Shown here: positions 1-9,589 of the stretch, piece by piece
Numbering within the stretch: position 1 is the stretch's first letter
Layout: each line of letters opens with the position of its first letter
Source: Algoriphagus sp. PAP.12
GTDB lineage: Bacteria > Bacteroidota > Bacteroidia > Cytophagales > Cyclobacteriaceae
Assembly (NCBI RefSeq): GCF_026652115.1
Contig: NZ_JAPPSQ010000001.1
Span: forward strand, 310,001-374,000
Length of the DNA stretch: 64,000 nucleotides
Reading direction: 5' to 3'
Notes under the pieces: model-generated
Database searches by the model: none
What the model saw: the letters and a program-made list of their open reading frames with translations, nothing else
Told to the model about the DNA's origin: nothing
Translations under genes and position numbers: made by a program

Positions 1-85
1 CAATCGACTTCTCTTTCCTAAAGATTTCCAGTATTTTATGTTTTTGGATAGACCAAAAACAATCAAACCCAAAACCTTAATAAAC

Positions 86-1387
86 ATGTCAAAATCAAAT
101 TTTTCAAGGAGAAAATTTATCGGAACCAGTCTCCTTACTGGAGCCGGCTTAGGATTGGCTCCTCAGTTTTCATTTGCTTCTTCAGCCAAAAAAGCATCAG
201 ACTCCAGTATCAACCTAGGGTTTATCGGAGTAGGCAGACAAGCAATGGGCTTACTAAATCGCTTTATGGCATTACCGGAAATTGAAGTTCTGGCGGCTGC
301 CGATGTCTATGAAGTGAAGCGAGAAAGATTTATCCAGAGAGTCAAAAAAAATTATGCAGATCGAGGTACTTCCGCTCCTGATCTCAAGGTATACGAAGAC
401 TACCAAGATCTTTTGGCAAACCCTGAAATAGACGCTGTTGTTATTGCTACACCGGATCATTGGCATGCCAAAATCGCTATAGATGCCTGCAAGGCCAAGA
501 AGGATATTTATCTGGAAAAGCCATTGACATTTACAATTGTCGAAGGACAAGAATTGGTAAAAGCAGTGCGGGAAAATTCGATTGTCTTGGCTGTGGGAAG
601 CATGCAAAGATCCGCTGTCAATTTTCAAACTGCAGTGGCACATGTACAAAAAGGAAAACTGGGTAATTTGAAGCAAGTTTTAGCTCATGTTGGAGAAAAC
701 CCATTTCCAAAACCTTACGATCTTCCTAAAGAAACGGTCCCTGCTGGATTGAATTGGGAAATGTGGACAGGCCCTCTTCCTAATATTTCATACAATCCTG
801 AATTGGATCCACCAATTTCTTTAAACCCTGAAGAAAATGAAAAGTATTGGGGTGCTTGGAGATGGTATGAGGAAACAGGTGGCGGGCTGATGACTGACTG
901 GGGAGCTCATATGATTGATGTGGCCCAATGGGGAATGGGAATGGATAGAAATGGTCCTGTCGAAATCATCCCTCCAGCTGGAGACAAGCCTTTGATTTAT
1001 AAGTATGCGAATGGATTAGAACTCTGGATAACCGCATTTGATGAAGGTAGACAAGGAGTGAAGTTTATTGGTGAAAAAGGATGGATCAAGGTTTCCAGAG
1101 GCAATTATGACTCTTCTATCCCAGAACTTGCGTTGGAAGACAAGCCAGAAAACTTCAATTATGATCAGCATTACATAGATTTTGTAGAATCCATCAATCG
1201 AAGAAAAGACCCGATTGTACCTGTAGAAATCGGACATAGCTCCTGTTCAACTTGTACCCTAGGTAATATCGCCCATCAGTTAGGAAGACCTTTGAAGTGG
1301 GATCCTGTAGCTCAAAATTTTGGAGACGATTATGAGGCAAATACCAAATTGCATTACGTTTATCAACACGGAATATCGCTCACTTAG
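86..1387 (+). CDS. Tat-exported Gfo/Idh/MocA family oxidoreductase
   Basis: NAD(P)-dependent sugar or cyclitol dehydrogenase-like protein. The ATG at 86 is preferred to the longer frame at 38 because it puts a twin-arginine signal (SRRKFIG followed by a hydrophobic stretch ending near ASSA) at the N-terminus, so the protein is probably exported folded to the periplasm. A Rossmann fold follows (GFIGVGRQ, then VVIATPDHWH and the EKP motif typical of the family). The C-terminal half carries GGGLMTDWGAH, usual in the Bacteroidota exported subgroup. Length (433 aa) is normal. The substrate cannot be told from sequence. It stands alone, with the MarR gene about 90 bp downstream. Confidence 0.9.
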   Translation: MSKSNFSRRKFIGTSLLTGAGLGLAPQFSFASSAKKASDSSINLGFIGVGRQAMGLLNRFMALPEIEVLAAADVYEVKRERFIQRVKKNYADRGTSAPDLKVYEDYQDLLANPEIDAVVIATPDHWHAKIAIDACKAKKDIYLEKPLTFTIVEGQELVKAVRENSIVLAVGSMQRSAVNFQTAVAHVQKGKLGNLKQVLAHVGENPFPKPYDLPKETVPAGLNWEMWTGPLPNISYNPELDPPISLNPEENEKYWGAWRWYEETGGGLMTDWGAHMIDVAQWGMGMDRNGPVEIIPPAGDKPLIYKYANGLELWITAFDEGRQGVKFIGEKGWIKVSRGNYDSSIPELALEDKPENFNYDQHYIDFVESINRRKDPIVPVEIGHSSCSTCTLGNIAHQLGRPLKWDPVAQNFGDDYEANTKLHYVYQHGISLT

Positions 1388-1480
1388 TCAGAAATAGCTG
1401 ATTTAATAAAAAAAGAGATTAATCGAGGAGAGTTTTCTATTTCCATAGATTCAAATTAAATTGAGTCAAATTTAGATTTT

Positions 1481-1924
1481 ATGGCAAACCTTAGAGAACT
1501 CTCCCTTTTACTTTATACCAATTCCAGACTTTTAATTCAAGCTATTCAGTCTCGGTTGAATGAATTTGAAATCACTTATCCACAGTACCTTACCTTGGCA
1601 GTTCTTTGGGAAGAAGACGGGCAATACGTCAACCAAATCGGACAAAAATTAGCCTTGGATTCTGGCACCCTTACTCCTTTGATAAAAAAGTTGGAATCTC
1701 ACAATTATGTAAAAAGGGTCAGAAGCGAAGAGGATGAGCGTAAAGTGAAAGTAGAACTTACCTATCCCGGCAAAACCCTTCAATCCAAAATCAACGCCGC
1801 TTTGCATCGTTTGGAAATTGATTTTGGCGGGGAGGAAAATATCGAAGTGGGTACTTTTATCACTGCCATGGAATTGCTTCAAGGCAAAATCAAAGGCTTC
1901 CAGGAAGAGGAAAATAAGGATTGA
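1481..1924 (+). CDS. MarR family regulator, OhrR-like but without cysteine
   Basis: A 147-aa winged-helix regulator. The N-terminus (LLLYTNSRLL, then ITYPQYLTLAVLWE) closely follows the OhrR branch of MarR proteins, with the recognition helix around LDSGTLTPLIKKLE and the wing around RSEEDERKVKVELT. OhrR senses organic peroxides through a reactive Cys near residue 15; this protein has no cysteine at all, so it must respond to something else or be constitutive. It is convergent with the oxidoreductase that follows, stop codon abutting stop codon. Targets are unknown. The OsmC-type protein near 44 kb is not adjacent. Confidence 0.88.
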   Translation: MANLRELSLLLYTNSRLLIQAIQSRLNEFEITYPQYLTLAVLWEEDGQYVNQIGQKLALDSGTLTPLIKKLESHNYVKRVRSEEDERKVKVELTYPGKTLQSKINAALHRLEIDFGGEENIEVGTFITAMELLQGKIKGFQEEENKD

Positions 1925-2899
1925 TTATATCATCACAACTGCTTTTCCCACCAATTTCCTATTCATCATAGCTTTCAAAGCAATTGGAGCTTCCTCTAAA
2001 GAATAAGTTGAAACCTCCGGCTTTTGGATCTTTCCTTCTACCATCCAGTTCATTAACTGATCTAAATTTTCTCCGTTCTTTTCTGATTCTTTTCTGGAAA
2101 AATTGCCCCAAAAAACCCCCACAATGGTGCAACCTTTTAGCAAAGGTAAGTTCATCGGAATTTTTGGGATTTCTCCCTGGGCAAATCCTACCACCAAATA
2201 GCTACCTCCCCAGGCCATTCCTCTCAAAGCTGATTCGGTGTACTTGCCGCCTACTGGATCCAAAACCACATCCACTCCTTTTCCTTCTGTTAATTCTTTG
2301 ATTCGGCTCTTGAAATCCTCCTCATGGTAATTGATCGTCAAATCAGCTCCTTTTGCTTTAGCTGCTTCCAACTTATCCACAGAAGATGCAGCTGCAATTA
2401 CTTTGGCTCCCATTATTTTCCCCAACTCAACAGCAGCCAAACCGATCCCTCCTCCGGCTCCCAATACCAGCAAGGTTTCTCCCTTTTGGAGATTAGCTCT
2501 ATCCTTTAATGCATAATATGAAGTGGAATAAGTGTATAAAGTGGCAGCTGCAAATTCGGGAGAGATAGCTTTCGGTAGTTTAAAAATCCGATCTTCATCC
2601 ACTAAGGCCTTTTCGGCCATACCACCCCATCCGCTCAAACCTAGCACATAATCTCCAACCTGAAATTTGGAATCCCCATTTCCACAGGCAATTACCTTTC
2701 CCACCAACTCTCCACCCGGTGAAAATGGCAATTTGGGTTTGAATTGATATTTATCTTGAATGATCAGAATATCTGGAAAATTCACTCCACAGGCCTGAAC
2801 GTGGACAAGAACTTGATTTGAACTAGGAACGGGGTCAGGAATTTCACCTACGAAAAGAGATTCAGGCATTCCGAATTTTTCACAAATCAGGGCTTTCAT
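1925..2899 (-). CDS. NADPH:quinone oxidoreductase-like MDR family enzyme
   Basis: A zinc-independent medium-chain dehydrogenase/reductase of the quinone oxidoreductase type, 324 aa when started at MKALICEKFG (ATG at 2899), the normal family N-terminus; the open frame extends 41 codons further upstream without family similarity. Visible features are the GroES-like N-domain (CGVNFPDILI, GGELVGKV) and the nucleotide-binding GAGGGIGLAAVELGK. Expected to reduce quinones or activated carbonyls with NADPH in the cytoplasm. It converges on the MarR gene with no intergenic bases, so the two transcripts may overlap. Confidence 0.9.
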   Translation of the reverse strand: MKALICEKFGMPESLFVGEIPDPVPSSNQVLVHVQACGVNFPDILIIQDKYQFKPKLPFSPGGELVGKVIACGNGDSKFQVGDYVLGLSGWGGMAEKALVDEDRIFKLPKAISPEFAAATLYTYSTSYYALKDRANLQKGETLLVLGAGGGIGLAAVELGKIMGAKVIAAASSVDKLEAAKAKGADLTINYHEEDFKSRIKELTEGKGVDVVLDPVGGKYTESALRGMAWGGSYLVVGFAQGEIPKIPMNLPLLKGCTIVGVFWGNFSRKESEKNGENLDQLMNWMVEGKIQKPEVSTYSLEEAPIALKAMMNRKLVGKAVVMI

Positions 2900-2998
2900 A
2901 GAGTTTGGGTTTTGAGTCAGAGAAAAGTGGCTTGAAAGTAGGCATTTCCTATCGAAAGCGATAATTTTGAGGCCCTTAAACAAATAGAATACAAACCC

Positions 2999-4387
2999 AT
3001 GGCTGTAAACGATTTTATCCAATCCAACAAAGATAGATTCCTAAACGAACTGATCGATCTTTTGAAAATCCCTTCTGTCAGCGCAGATCCTAAATTCAAA
3101 GATGATGTGTTCAAAGCTGCAGATTTTGTCAAAGAAAGTATGATCAAAGCAGGTGCTGATGTAGCAGAAATCTGCCAAACAGCAGGTTATCCGATTGTTT
3201 ATGGAGAAAAAATCGTGGACCCTAGCCTTCCGACTGTTTTGGTATATGGGCACTATGATGTCCAGCCGGCAGACCCATACGAATTATGGGATTCTCCACC
3301 ATTTGAGCCGGTCATCAAGAAAACCAAAATCCATCCTGAAGGGGCGATTTTTGCCCGTGGATCTGCTGATGATAAGGGACAATTTTACATGCACGTGAAG
3401 GCCTTTGAAGCGATGATGGCCTCTGGCGAACTTCCTTGCAATGTGAAGTTCATGATTGAAGGTGAAGAGGAAGTCGGTTCAGACAACCTGGATAAATTCG
3501 TCATCGAGAATAAAGAGAAGCTAAAATCGGATGTGATTTTGATTTCAGATACGCATATGATTTCCATGAAAGATCCATCTATCACAGTTGGCTTAAGAGG
3601 CATGGCCTATATGGAAGTCGAGGTAACCGGACCAAACCGTGACTTACATTCCGGAACTTATGGGGGCGCTGTTGCGAACCCAATCAATGTCCTTTGCAAA
3701 ATGATTGCCTCTCTTAAAGATGAGAATGAGCATATCACGATCCCAGGTTTCTACGACAAAGTACAGGAATTGACAGCGGAGCAAAGAGGAAGATTGAATG
3801 AAGCTCCATTTGACTTGAAGGAGTACGAGGAAAAGCTCGACGTGGATACTGTTTTCGGTGAAAAAGGATATACCACCATCGAGCGTGTTGGAATCCGTCC
3901 AACCTTGGATGTCAACGGAATTTGGGGTGGATACATCGGTGAAGGTGCCAAAACTGTACTTCCTTCCAAAGCTTATGCAAAAATCTCCATGAGATTGGTT
4001 CCTGATCAGGATTGGCATGAAATCGCACAATTGTTCGAGGATCATTTCAAATCTATCGCTCCTGCGGGCGTAAAAGTGAAAGTGAAAAGCCATCATGGCG
4101 GTTCTCCTGCGGTAGTTTCCGACACATCGGTTGGGTATAAAGCAGCTGAAGCGGCAATGGAAGAAACTTTCGGCAAAAAGCCTATCCCTACACGTGAAGG
4201 GGGATCAATTCCTATTGTTGCCTTGTTCCAAAAAGAATTAGGCTCAGATCCTATTTTGTATGGATTTGGATTGGATACAGATGCGCTACACTCACCAAAT
4301 GAGCATTATGGAGTTCAGAATTATTTTATGGGTATCGAAACCATAGCTGCCTTCTTCCGTCATTTCAAAGCCTTAAGTGACCAATAA
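2999..4387 (+). CDS. M20 family dipeptidase
   Basis: Metallopeptidase of the M20/CNDP-dipeptidase group, 462 aa with no signal peptide, so cytoplasmic. Di-zinc site motifs are present in order: GHYDVQP (His85, Asp87), ADDKGQ (Asp124/125), the catalytic glutamates EGEEEVGS (about 155-157), and a late His in ALHSPNEH. The lid/dimerisation domain lies between (DLHSGTYGG). Expected to hydrolyse dipeptides or acylated amino acids. The start at 2999 gives the family-typical N-terminus. The dsbD gene follows after 53 bp. Confidence 0.93.
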   Translation: MAVNDFIQSNKDRFLNELIDLLKIPSVSADPKFKDDVFKAADFVKESMIKAGADVAEICQTAGYPIVYGEKIVDPSLPTVLVYGHYDVQPADPYELWDSPPFEPVIKKTKIHPEGAIFARGSADDKGQFYMHVKAFEAMMASGELPCNVKFMIEGEEEVGSDNLDKFVIENKEKLKSDVILISDTHMISMKDPSITVGLRGMAYMEVEVTGPNRDLHSGTYGGAVANPINVLCKMIASLKDENEHITIPGFYDKVQELTAEQRGRLNEAPFDLKEYEEKLDVDTVFGEKGYTTIERVGIRPTLDVNGIWGGYIGEGAKTVLPSKAYAKISMRLVPDQDWHEIAQLFEDHFKSIAPAGVKVKVKSHHGGSPAVVSDTSVGYKAAEAAMEETFGKKPIPTREGGSIPIVALFQKELGSDPILYGFGLDTDALHSPNEHYGVQNYFMGIETIAAFFRHFKALSDQ

Positions 4388-4406
4388 TACAGAACCATTC
4401 GCCCAG

Positions 4407-4426
4407 TTAAATCCGTTGTGATTTAA
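4407..4426. repeat. 7-bp inverted repeat upstream of dsbD
   Basis: TTAAATC, 6-bp spacer, GATTTAA: a perfect short inverted repeat 14 bp before the dsbD start. There is no T-run on the far side, so it is not an obvious terminator. It could be an operator, or chance in AT-rich DNA. Confidence 0.3.
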
Positions 4427-4440
4427 TTCCCTATGAGTTT

Positions 4441-6576
4441 ATGAGCTTCAAATCCATTCAAAAATTCGGCTTTTTCAGTATGCTTTTGCTACTGGTGAGC
4501 TTTTCCGCTTTTTCTCAAATCATTAAACCTCCAATTTGGACCAGCAGAATAGAACCTGCCAATCCGACCGTAGGTCAGGAAGTTACTTTGATTTTTGAAG
4601 CGGACATTCCTGCCGGCTGGTATGTGTATGGAACAAGCTTTGATCCAGATTTGGGGCCATTGTTGACTGAGTTGAAACTGGATCTCTCAGATCAGTATCA
4701 AATCGAGGGAAAACTCAATGAAGTTGGTGCCAAAACGAAATATGATGATACCTGGGAAGGGGACATCACTTATTTCATGAAGAAGGGTGTTTTTCAACAA
4801 AAGCTAATTCTCAAATCTACTTCTGGACAAGTAAAAGGAACTTTAGAGTACCAAATGTGTACAGACCTTACGGGGCAATGCATCAATTACGAAGAGGATA
4901 TTCTGTTGGATTTTACGGCGAAAGCGAATGTCTCTACACCAGTTGAAAATGTAGTAGAATCTCCAAAAGTTGAAAGTCAAGAACCTGAAAAATCAGTTCA
5001 GGTGGAAGATCAAGAAAGCCCATTTACAAGTGTTGTCACTGAGAACCAAACTGATTTCGACTCTAATACTCTAGTTTCGGAAAATAACTCAGACGCAACT
5101 TCCTCAAAACCTACCAAATTTGAACTGACCAGTCCAGAAGAATCCAGTTTATTGGGGTTTATGGTCTTGGCATTTTTGGCGGGACTGGCGGCACTTTTGA
5201 CTCCATGTGTATTTCCCATGATTCCGATGACAGTTAGCTTTTTCACTGGAAGAGCTTCATCGAAAGCAAGCGGAATCAGAAATGCCTTCATCTATGGGTT
5301 TTCAATTATCGCGATTTACACGATAGCAGGTACGGCAGTTGCAGCGATCCAAGGACCTGAGTTCGCCAATTGGCTAGCTACTCATTGGGTTCCCAACCTA
5401 TTCTTCTTTGGCATCTTTATATTCTTTGCACTTGCATTCTTAGGCTTATTTGAGATCAATTTACCTTCTTCTTTTGTCAACAAAGTGGATGCGAAAGCAG
5501 AAAAGGGAGGTTTGATGGGTATCTTCTTTATGGCCTTTACCCTGGTTTTGGTATCGTTTTCTTGTACCGGACCGATTGTAGGTTCCATTTTGATTTCTTC
5601 CGCAGGTGGTGAGCTGCTCAAGCCAATTTTGGGGATGTTCTCTTTCTCATTAGCCTTTGCGATCCCATTTACCCTATTTGCCATTTTCCCTGAATGGATG
5701 AATAGACTTCCGAAGTCAGGTGGTTGGTTGAACTCAGTTAAGGTAGTTTTAGGATTCTTAGAATTGGCTTTAGCCTTCAAATTCCTGTCCATCGCAGACT
5801 TGGTATACCATTGGGGAATTTTGGATAGAGACATCTTCCTAGTCATTTGGATCGTAATTTTCTCAGCCTTGGGACTATATCTATTAGGGAAAATCAGACT
5901 TCCGCACGACTCCAAAATGGACAGCATTGGAGTACCTAGACTCCTTCTGGCCTTGGTCACTTTTATGTTTGTGGTTTATATGATTCCGGGCCTTTGGGGT
6001 GCACCATTGAAGTATCTAAGTGGCTACTTACCTCCATTGACTACCCAAAATTTTAAATTGGGAGAAAGCAGCTCTGAAGCCGATGGAGGCTATATTCTGG
6101 ATGAACCTGTGAAGTATGGAGACATTTTGGAAATCCCACATGGAATCAAAGGATACTTCGATTATGATCAGGCGATGCGTGCTGCAAAAAAAGCCAATAA
6201 GCCACTTTTAATTGACTTCACCGGTCACGGTTGTGTCAACTGCCGTAAGATGGAGGAAAATGTCTGGGTAGATCCTGAGGTATTGAAAAGGTTGAAAGAG
6301 GACTTTGTGATGGTCGCTTTGTACATCGACGAAAGAACAGAGCTTCCAGAAAGTGAATGGTTTACTTCTGAATACGATGGCAAAGTCAAGAAGACCATCG
6401 GCAAGCAAAACGCAGATTATCAGATTACGGAATTTGAAAACAATGCTCAACCCTATTATGTAATCTTGGATCACGATGGGGAATTATTGGCTTCACCACG
6501 AGCTTATGATACAGATATCCAGGCTTTCATCGACTTTTTGGATGGTGCTAAAGATGAGTTTGGGAAGAGGAATTAA
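4441..6576 (+). CDS. dsbD: Protein-disulfide reductase DsbD
   Basis: Carries electrons from cytoplasmic thioredoxin across the inner membrane to periplasmic thiol proteins. All three parts are present: signal peptide and periplasmic alpha domain (about 1-160, with Cys pair MCTDLTGQC); a low-complexity linker (about 165-235); an eight-helix membrane domain with the exchange cysteines Cys256 (LTPCVFPM) and Cys375 (SFSCTGP); and a C-terminal thioredoxin-like domain with CVNC at 598-601. Length 711 aa is usual for Bacteroidota. Its stop codon overlaps that of the convergent serine hydrolase. It may supply reductant to the Ccm pathway at 57-61 kb, but that is inference. Confidence 0.95.
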   Translation: MSFKSIQKFGFFSMLLLLVSFSAFSQIIKPPIWTSRIEPANPTVGQEVTLIFEADIPAGWYVYGTSFDPDLGPLLTELKLDLSDQYQIEGKLNEVGAKTKYDDTWEGDITYFMKKGVFQQKLILKSTSGQVKGTLEYQMCTDLTGQCINYEEDILLDFTAKANVSTPVENVVESPKVESQEPEKSVQVEDQESPFTSVVTENQTDFDSNTLVSENNSDATSSKPTKFELTSPEESSLLGFMVLAFLAGLAALLTPCVFPMIPMTVSFFTGRASSKASGIRNAFIYGFSIIAIYTIAGTAVAAIQGPEFANWLATHWVPNLFFFGIFIFFALAFLGLFEINLPSSFVNKVDAKAEKGGLMGIFFMAFTLVLVSFSCTGPIVGSILISSAGGELLKPILGMFSFSLAFAIPFTLFAIFPEWMNRLPKSGGWLNSVKVVLGFLELALAFKFLSIADLVYHWGILDRDIFLVIWIVIFSALGLYLLGKIRLPHDSKMDSIGVPRLLLALVTFMFVVYMIPGLWGAPLKYLSGYLPPLTTQNFKLGESSSEADGGYILDEPVKYGDILEIPHGIKGYFDYDQAMRAAKKANKPLLIDFTGHGCVNCRKMEENVWVDPEVLKRLKEDFVMVALYIDERTELPESEWFTSEYDGKVKKTIGKQNADYQITEFENNAQPYYVILDHDGELLASPRAYDTDIQAFIDFLDGAKDEFGKRN

Positions 6577-7601
6577 TGTCCCTGTCTCCCCAAAATCTTT
6601 ACCACTCGATTGTAAAGGATCTCCGATAGGTTCCAATTGTACCCCTCAAAATTGACGGTATTCGTAAACTGGATAACTACTGCATCCAAGTCGGGATGAT
6701 ATTCGGCGATGGTTTGGTAACCGGGAATCAGGCCTGTATGATTATAAACATAAATGGAAGAATAAATCTCCTGTTCGCCATTTTCAAACATAGACCCATC
6801 ATTTAAGGCTCTCAGGAATATCCCCACATCCTCGGCCGTGGCAATGATTCCCCCAACATTATCTGTTTTCAGATCCTGATCCACTCCCACATAATAGCCA
6901 CTCATCAGCCTATCCATATTGATTTCATCCAAAGACATGAAAGTATTTTTTAGCCCTAGAGGCTCAAAAATTCTGGTTTTGAAAAATTCGGCCTTACTTC
7001 CTGTGACTTTTTCGATCAACTCAGATATCAGCAAATAATTGGTGTTGGAATACTCGTATCCTCCATCAGGCGCAAAAGAAGCCGGTTGATCCAAGACCAA
7101 ATCAAGAATGCCTTCCGTAGTTTGAGGAGGATTGCTCCAATAATTCGGATAATTGGTATAATTGGGGATCCCACTTCTATGCTGCACCATCATTCGAAGT
7201 GTGATTTGATCAGCAAATTCAATTCTATCTCTCAGCTCGGGAAAATACTCAGCTAGTGTCCCATCCAAAGAAAGCTTTCCATCCTTCACCAACTTAGCGA
7301 TAGCCACGGCATGATACAACTTGCCCACACTGGCGATTTTGAATAAGGCATGAGGATCGGCAGGTATCTTTTTGTCCCGATCATGCCAGCCTGCGGCATA
7401 AAACTGAGGCTCTTTTCCTTTCTGATCGACGTAAACAATAATTCCTTCAAATCCATAATCCAATCCATCTTCTAATTGCTCCTCAATCGTATCTGGAACC
7501 GGAGGAAGCCAAGCCCAGATAATTGACCATGGTACATAGAACAAAGAGATAGCTGTACTTGTCAGTAAAATGATCTGGAAAATCCGTTTTTTATTTTTCA
7601 T
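6573..7601 (-). CDS. Serine hydrolase, beta-lactamase/PBP4* family
   Basis: Class C beta-lactamase-like fold, 342 aa, with an N-terminal membrane anchor or uncleaved signal (about 7-30). Catalytic motifs: SVGK (Ser91, Lys94), YSN (184-186) and, where KTG is expected, HTGLIPGY, the form seen in D-aminopeptidase and esterase relatives. Probably a periplasmic peptidase or esterase rather than a resistance enzyme. A TAnnTTTG promoter element lies 11 bp upstream of the start. The 3' end overlaps dsbD on the other strand by 4 bp. Confidence 0.88.
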   Translation of the reverse strand: MKNKKRIFQIILLTSTAISLFYVPWSIIWAWLPPVPDTIEEQLEDGLDYGFEGIIVYVDQKGKEPQFYAAGWHDRDKKIPADPHALFKIASVGKLYHAVAIAKLVKDGKLSLDGTLAEYFPELRDRIEFADQITLRMMVQHRSGIPNYTNYPNYWSNPPQTTEGILDLVLDQPASFAPDGGYEYSNTNYLLISELIEKVTGSKAEFFKTRIFEPLGLKNTFMSLDEINMDRLMSGYYVGVDQDLKTDNVGGIIATAEDVGIFLRALNDGSMFENGEQEIYSSIYVYNHTGLIPGYQTIAEYHPDLDAVVIQFTNTVNFEGYNWNLSEILYNRVVKILGRQGH

Positions 7602-7612
7602 AAGTTATGATT

Positions 7613-7620
7613 CAAAATTA
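7613..7620 (-). promoter_or_regulatory. Bacteroidota -7 promoter element (TAATTTTG)
   Basis: Read on the minus strand this is a full match to TAnnTTTG, ending 11 bp before the ATG of the serine hydrolase. That implies a very short 5' leader. No clear -33 TTTG was picked out. Confidence 0.5.
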
Positions 7621-7656
7621 TCGGTCCTGAATTAGGTGGAAAGTCCGGATTCAATT

Positions 7657-8754
7657 CTAAACCGATTTCTGCAAACTTTTTTCCTTTACACTAATTCTTT
7701 TAATCTTAATTCCCTCCCACTTTAAGCCAAACAATTGCCTTAAAACTCCAATTCTCCGAATGATAAACTCATAGATAAAAAAGCACCCCAAAAGAGTGAG
7801 GCAAACTATCAATACGAATTTTAAAAGAACAGGAATTGACATGGGTAAAACTACTATCGAGGCTAAGAACAACACAAACATGTGGATGATATAGACTGGA
7901 TAGGCCGCTTGACTCAAATAAGTCAAACTCTTATTTGGCTTATTCAAATATTTAAAACCGAATCCGAAAATGGCAAAAATCCAGGTATTTGATTCAATCG
8001 CCATCAGATAATTGGGAGATTTCAAATTGAAAACCATCACGCGAACCAAATAAAACCCAATTGCCAAGCTTAGATACAACCATCTCCATTTCAAAACGGT
8101 ATTCCAAAAGCATTTCCCAGAATAGACAAAAAGAAAACCACAGAAGAAAGCCAAAAAGCCCAAAAAAAATCCATGCCAAGACATAGCATACATTTCGAAA
8201 ACCTGCGGTTTTACCAAAACAGCTTCTAATACGAAAACTGAGGAGATGGAAAGCACACCGATTGGATTTCCCAAAAGCTTTGAAAGCTTTTGTTGGAATA
8301 CCTTCTCTTCGGACCTTTTCAAGTAGAAAAAGATGGGGAACAGAATTACAACGTAGCTGAAAATATTCCCCAAAAACCACAAATGTGCGGGATGAGAATA
8401 ATACGATAAGGGCAGCTTATAATAGCTTTGAAACAAGTAGAATTGAAGAGGAACAATCGCCACGGTCCCAAAAACAAGCGGCAATAAAATCCGCTTGCTT
8501 CTTTCTAATAGCAATTGTTTCCAGCTTCTCTTCCGAATAGCGAAATACACTCCCATCCCAGAGACAAAGAATAAAAAAGGAATCCTCCACACATTAAGGA
8601 TGGACATGATTTTCCATAAGCCCTCGATCAATTCATCACTTTTGATGAAGCCCAAAAACATAGCCCAAGGCTGAAATACTATGGCTATGTGATAGATGAG
8701 CAAAAGCCCAATTGCTATCACCCGAAGCCAGTCAATGTCATATCTGCGTTCCAT
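7657..8754 (-). CDS. Acyltransferase 3 family membrane protein (OpgC/MdoC-like)
   Basis: 365-aa integral membrane acyltransferase. The N-terminus RRYDIDWLRVIAIG with YHIA is the first helix of the acyltransferase-3 family, whose His is the proposed catalytic residue; FFVSGMGVYF is the second signature. About ten hydrophobic segments follow. Such proteins O-acylate periplasmic glucans, lipopolysaccharide or other surface glycans; the substrate here is unknown. The gene lies between the serine hydrolase and the ankyrin lipoprotein, all on the same strand with gaps of 26-55 bp, so they may be co-transcribed. Confidence 0.88.
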   Translation of the reverse strand: MERRYDIDWLRVIAIGLLLIYHIAIVFQPWAMFLGFIKSDELIEGLWKIMSILNVWRIPFLFFVSGMGVYFAIRKRSWKQLLLERSKRILLPLVFGTVAIVPLQFYLFQSYYKLPLSYYSHPAHLWFLGNIFSYVVILFPIFFYLKRSEEKVFQQKLSKLLGNPIGVLSISSVFVLEAVLVKPQVFEMYAMSWHGFFLGFLAFFCGFLFVYSGKCFWNTVLKWRWLYLSLAIGFYLVRVMVFNLKSPNYLMAIESNTWIFAIFGFGFKYLNKPNKSLTYLSQAAYPVYIIHMFVLFLASIVVLPMSIPVLLKFVLIVCLTLLGCFFIYEFIIRRIGVLRQLFGLKWEGIKIKRISVKEKSLQKSV

Positions 8755-8780
8755 GAATTAATCATTAAAAAAGAGAGAGA

Positions 8781-9353
8781 TTATTGAAGCATCATGGCGA
8801 TCACTGGACGGCTTTTTTCGAGCTCGGTCATATCCAATTGGAGACCCAGCGGTTCCAGCTGTTGTTTCATCATTTCATAGACAGGCTTGATTTCTTCAAA
8901 AGGCCCTGCGACTGTTTCTCTGGCCGTCGCACCATAATTATTGATGATGGACTTATCCGCATCGGCTTCTAAAAGGAGTTGAACAATCTCAACTCTTCCA
9001 AAAAAGGCTGCTGAATGAAGAGGTGTAGAACCATCCTGATTTTTAATCGAAAGATCAGCACCTGCATCGATTAAGGCTTTCGCAATTTCGATTTTGCCAA
9101 AAGTGGCAGCCGAGATCAAAGGAGTAGCTCCATTAAAGGGTTCTTTTGAATTGATATCGGTACCAGCCTCGATATGTTGTCTAACCACTTCTAAATTGTT
9201 TGCCAGGACTGCCGTATGGATATCCATTTCTGGAGCTTCTATCTTGGTACTTGCATCCTCAATTTTTTTATCCTCACTACAAGAAGTCGACAAGATAGAA
9301 ATGAAAAACATCATCAGTGTTGCTGAAATTGTGTTGATTTTTGAAGCTTTCAT
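8781..9353 (-). CDS. Ankyrin-repeat lipoprotein
   Basis: 190 aa. A signal sequence ending in the lipobox LSTSC (Cys near residue 25) is followed by an acidic linker and about three ankyrin repeats (for example GATPLISAATFGKIEIAKALI and GSTPLHSAAFFG-type units). This places an ankyrin domain outside the inner membrane, probably on a membrane lipid anchor, where it would mediate protein-protein contacts. The partner is unknown. It is transcribed divergently from the AraC/TPR regulator across a 236-bp gap. Confidence 0.88.
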   Translation of the reverse strand: MKASKINTISATLMMFFISILSTSCSEDKKIEDASTKIEAPEMDIHTAVLANNLEVVRQHIEAGTDINSKEPFNGATPLISAATFGKIEIAKALIDAGADLSIKNQDGSTPLHSAAFFGRVEIVQLLLEADADKSIINNYGATARETVAGPFEEIKPVYEMMKQQLEPLGLQLDMTELEKSRPVIAMMLQ

Positions 9354-9589
9354 GATTTTAGAATTTTGTTTTTGCTTGAATAAAATTTGAATATCACAAA
9401 GCTATGGAGAGGGTCTAGGCAGGGGTTATCAAGCATGTTTCGACATTTATCAACTATTGAAAAAGGATAAAAACTATGATGCAGGAATATAAATTATGAA
9501 GCATAACTCCATTTAAAGAGCCGATTTAGTGCGTTTTATGAAGTTTTGATCTTGATTATTTTTTCTAAATTCAAGCTCCTTAACACAGC

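Noticed and set aside
6573-7601. Beta-lactamase resistance gene
   Set aside because: SxxK and YxN are present but the KTG box is HTG, and the overall form matches the broad serine hydrolase/esterase group.
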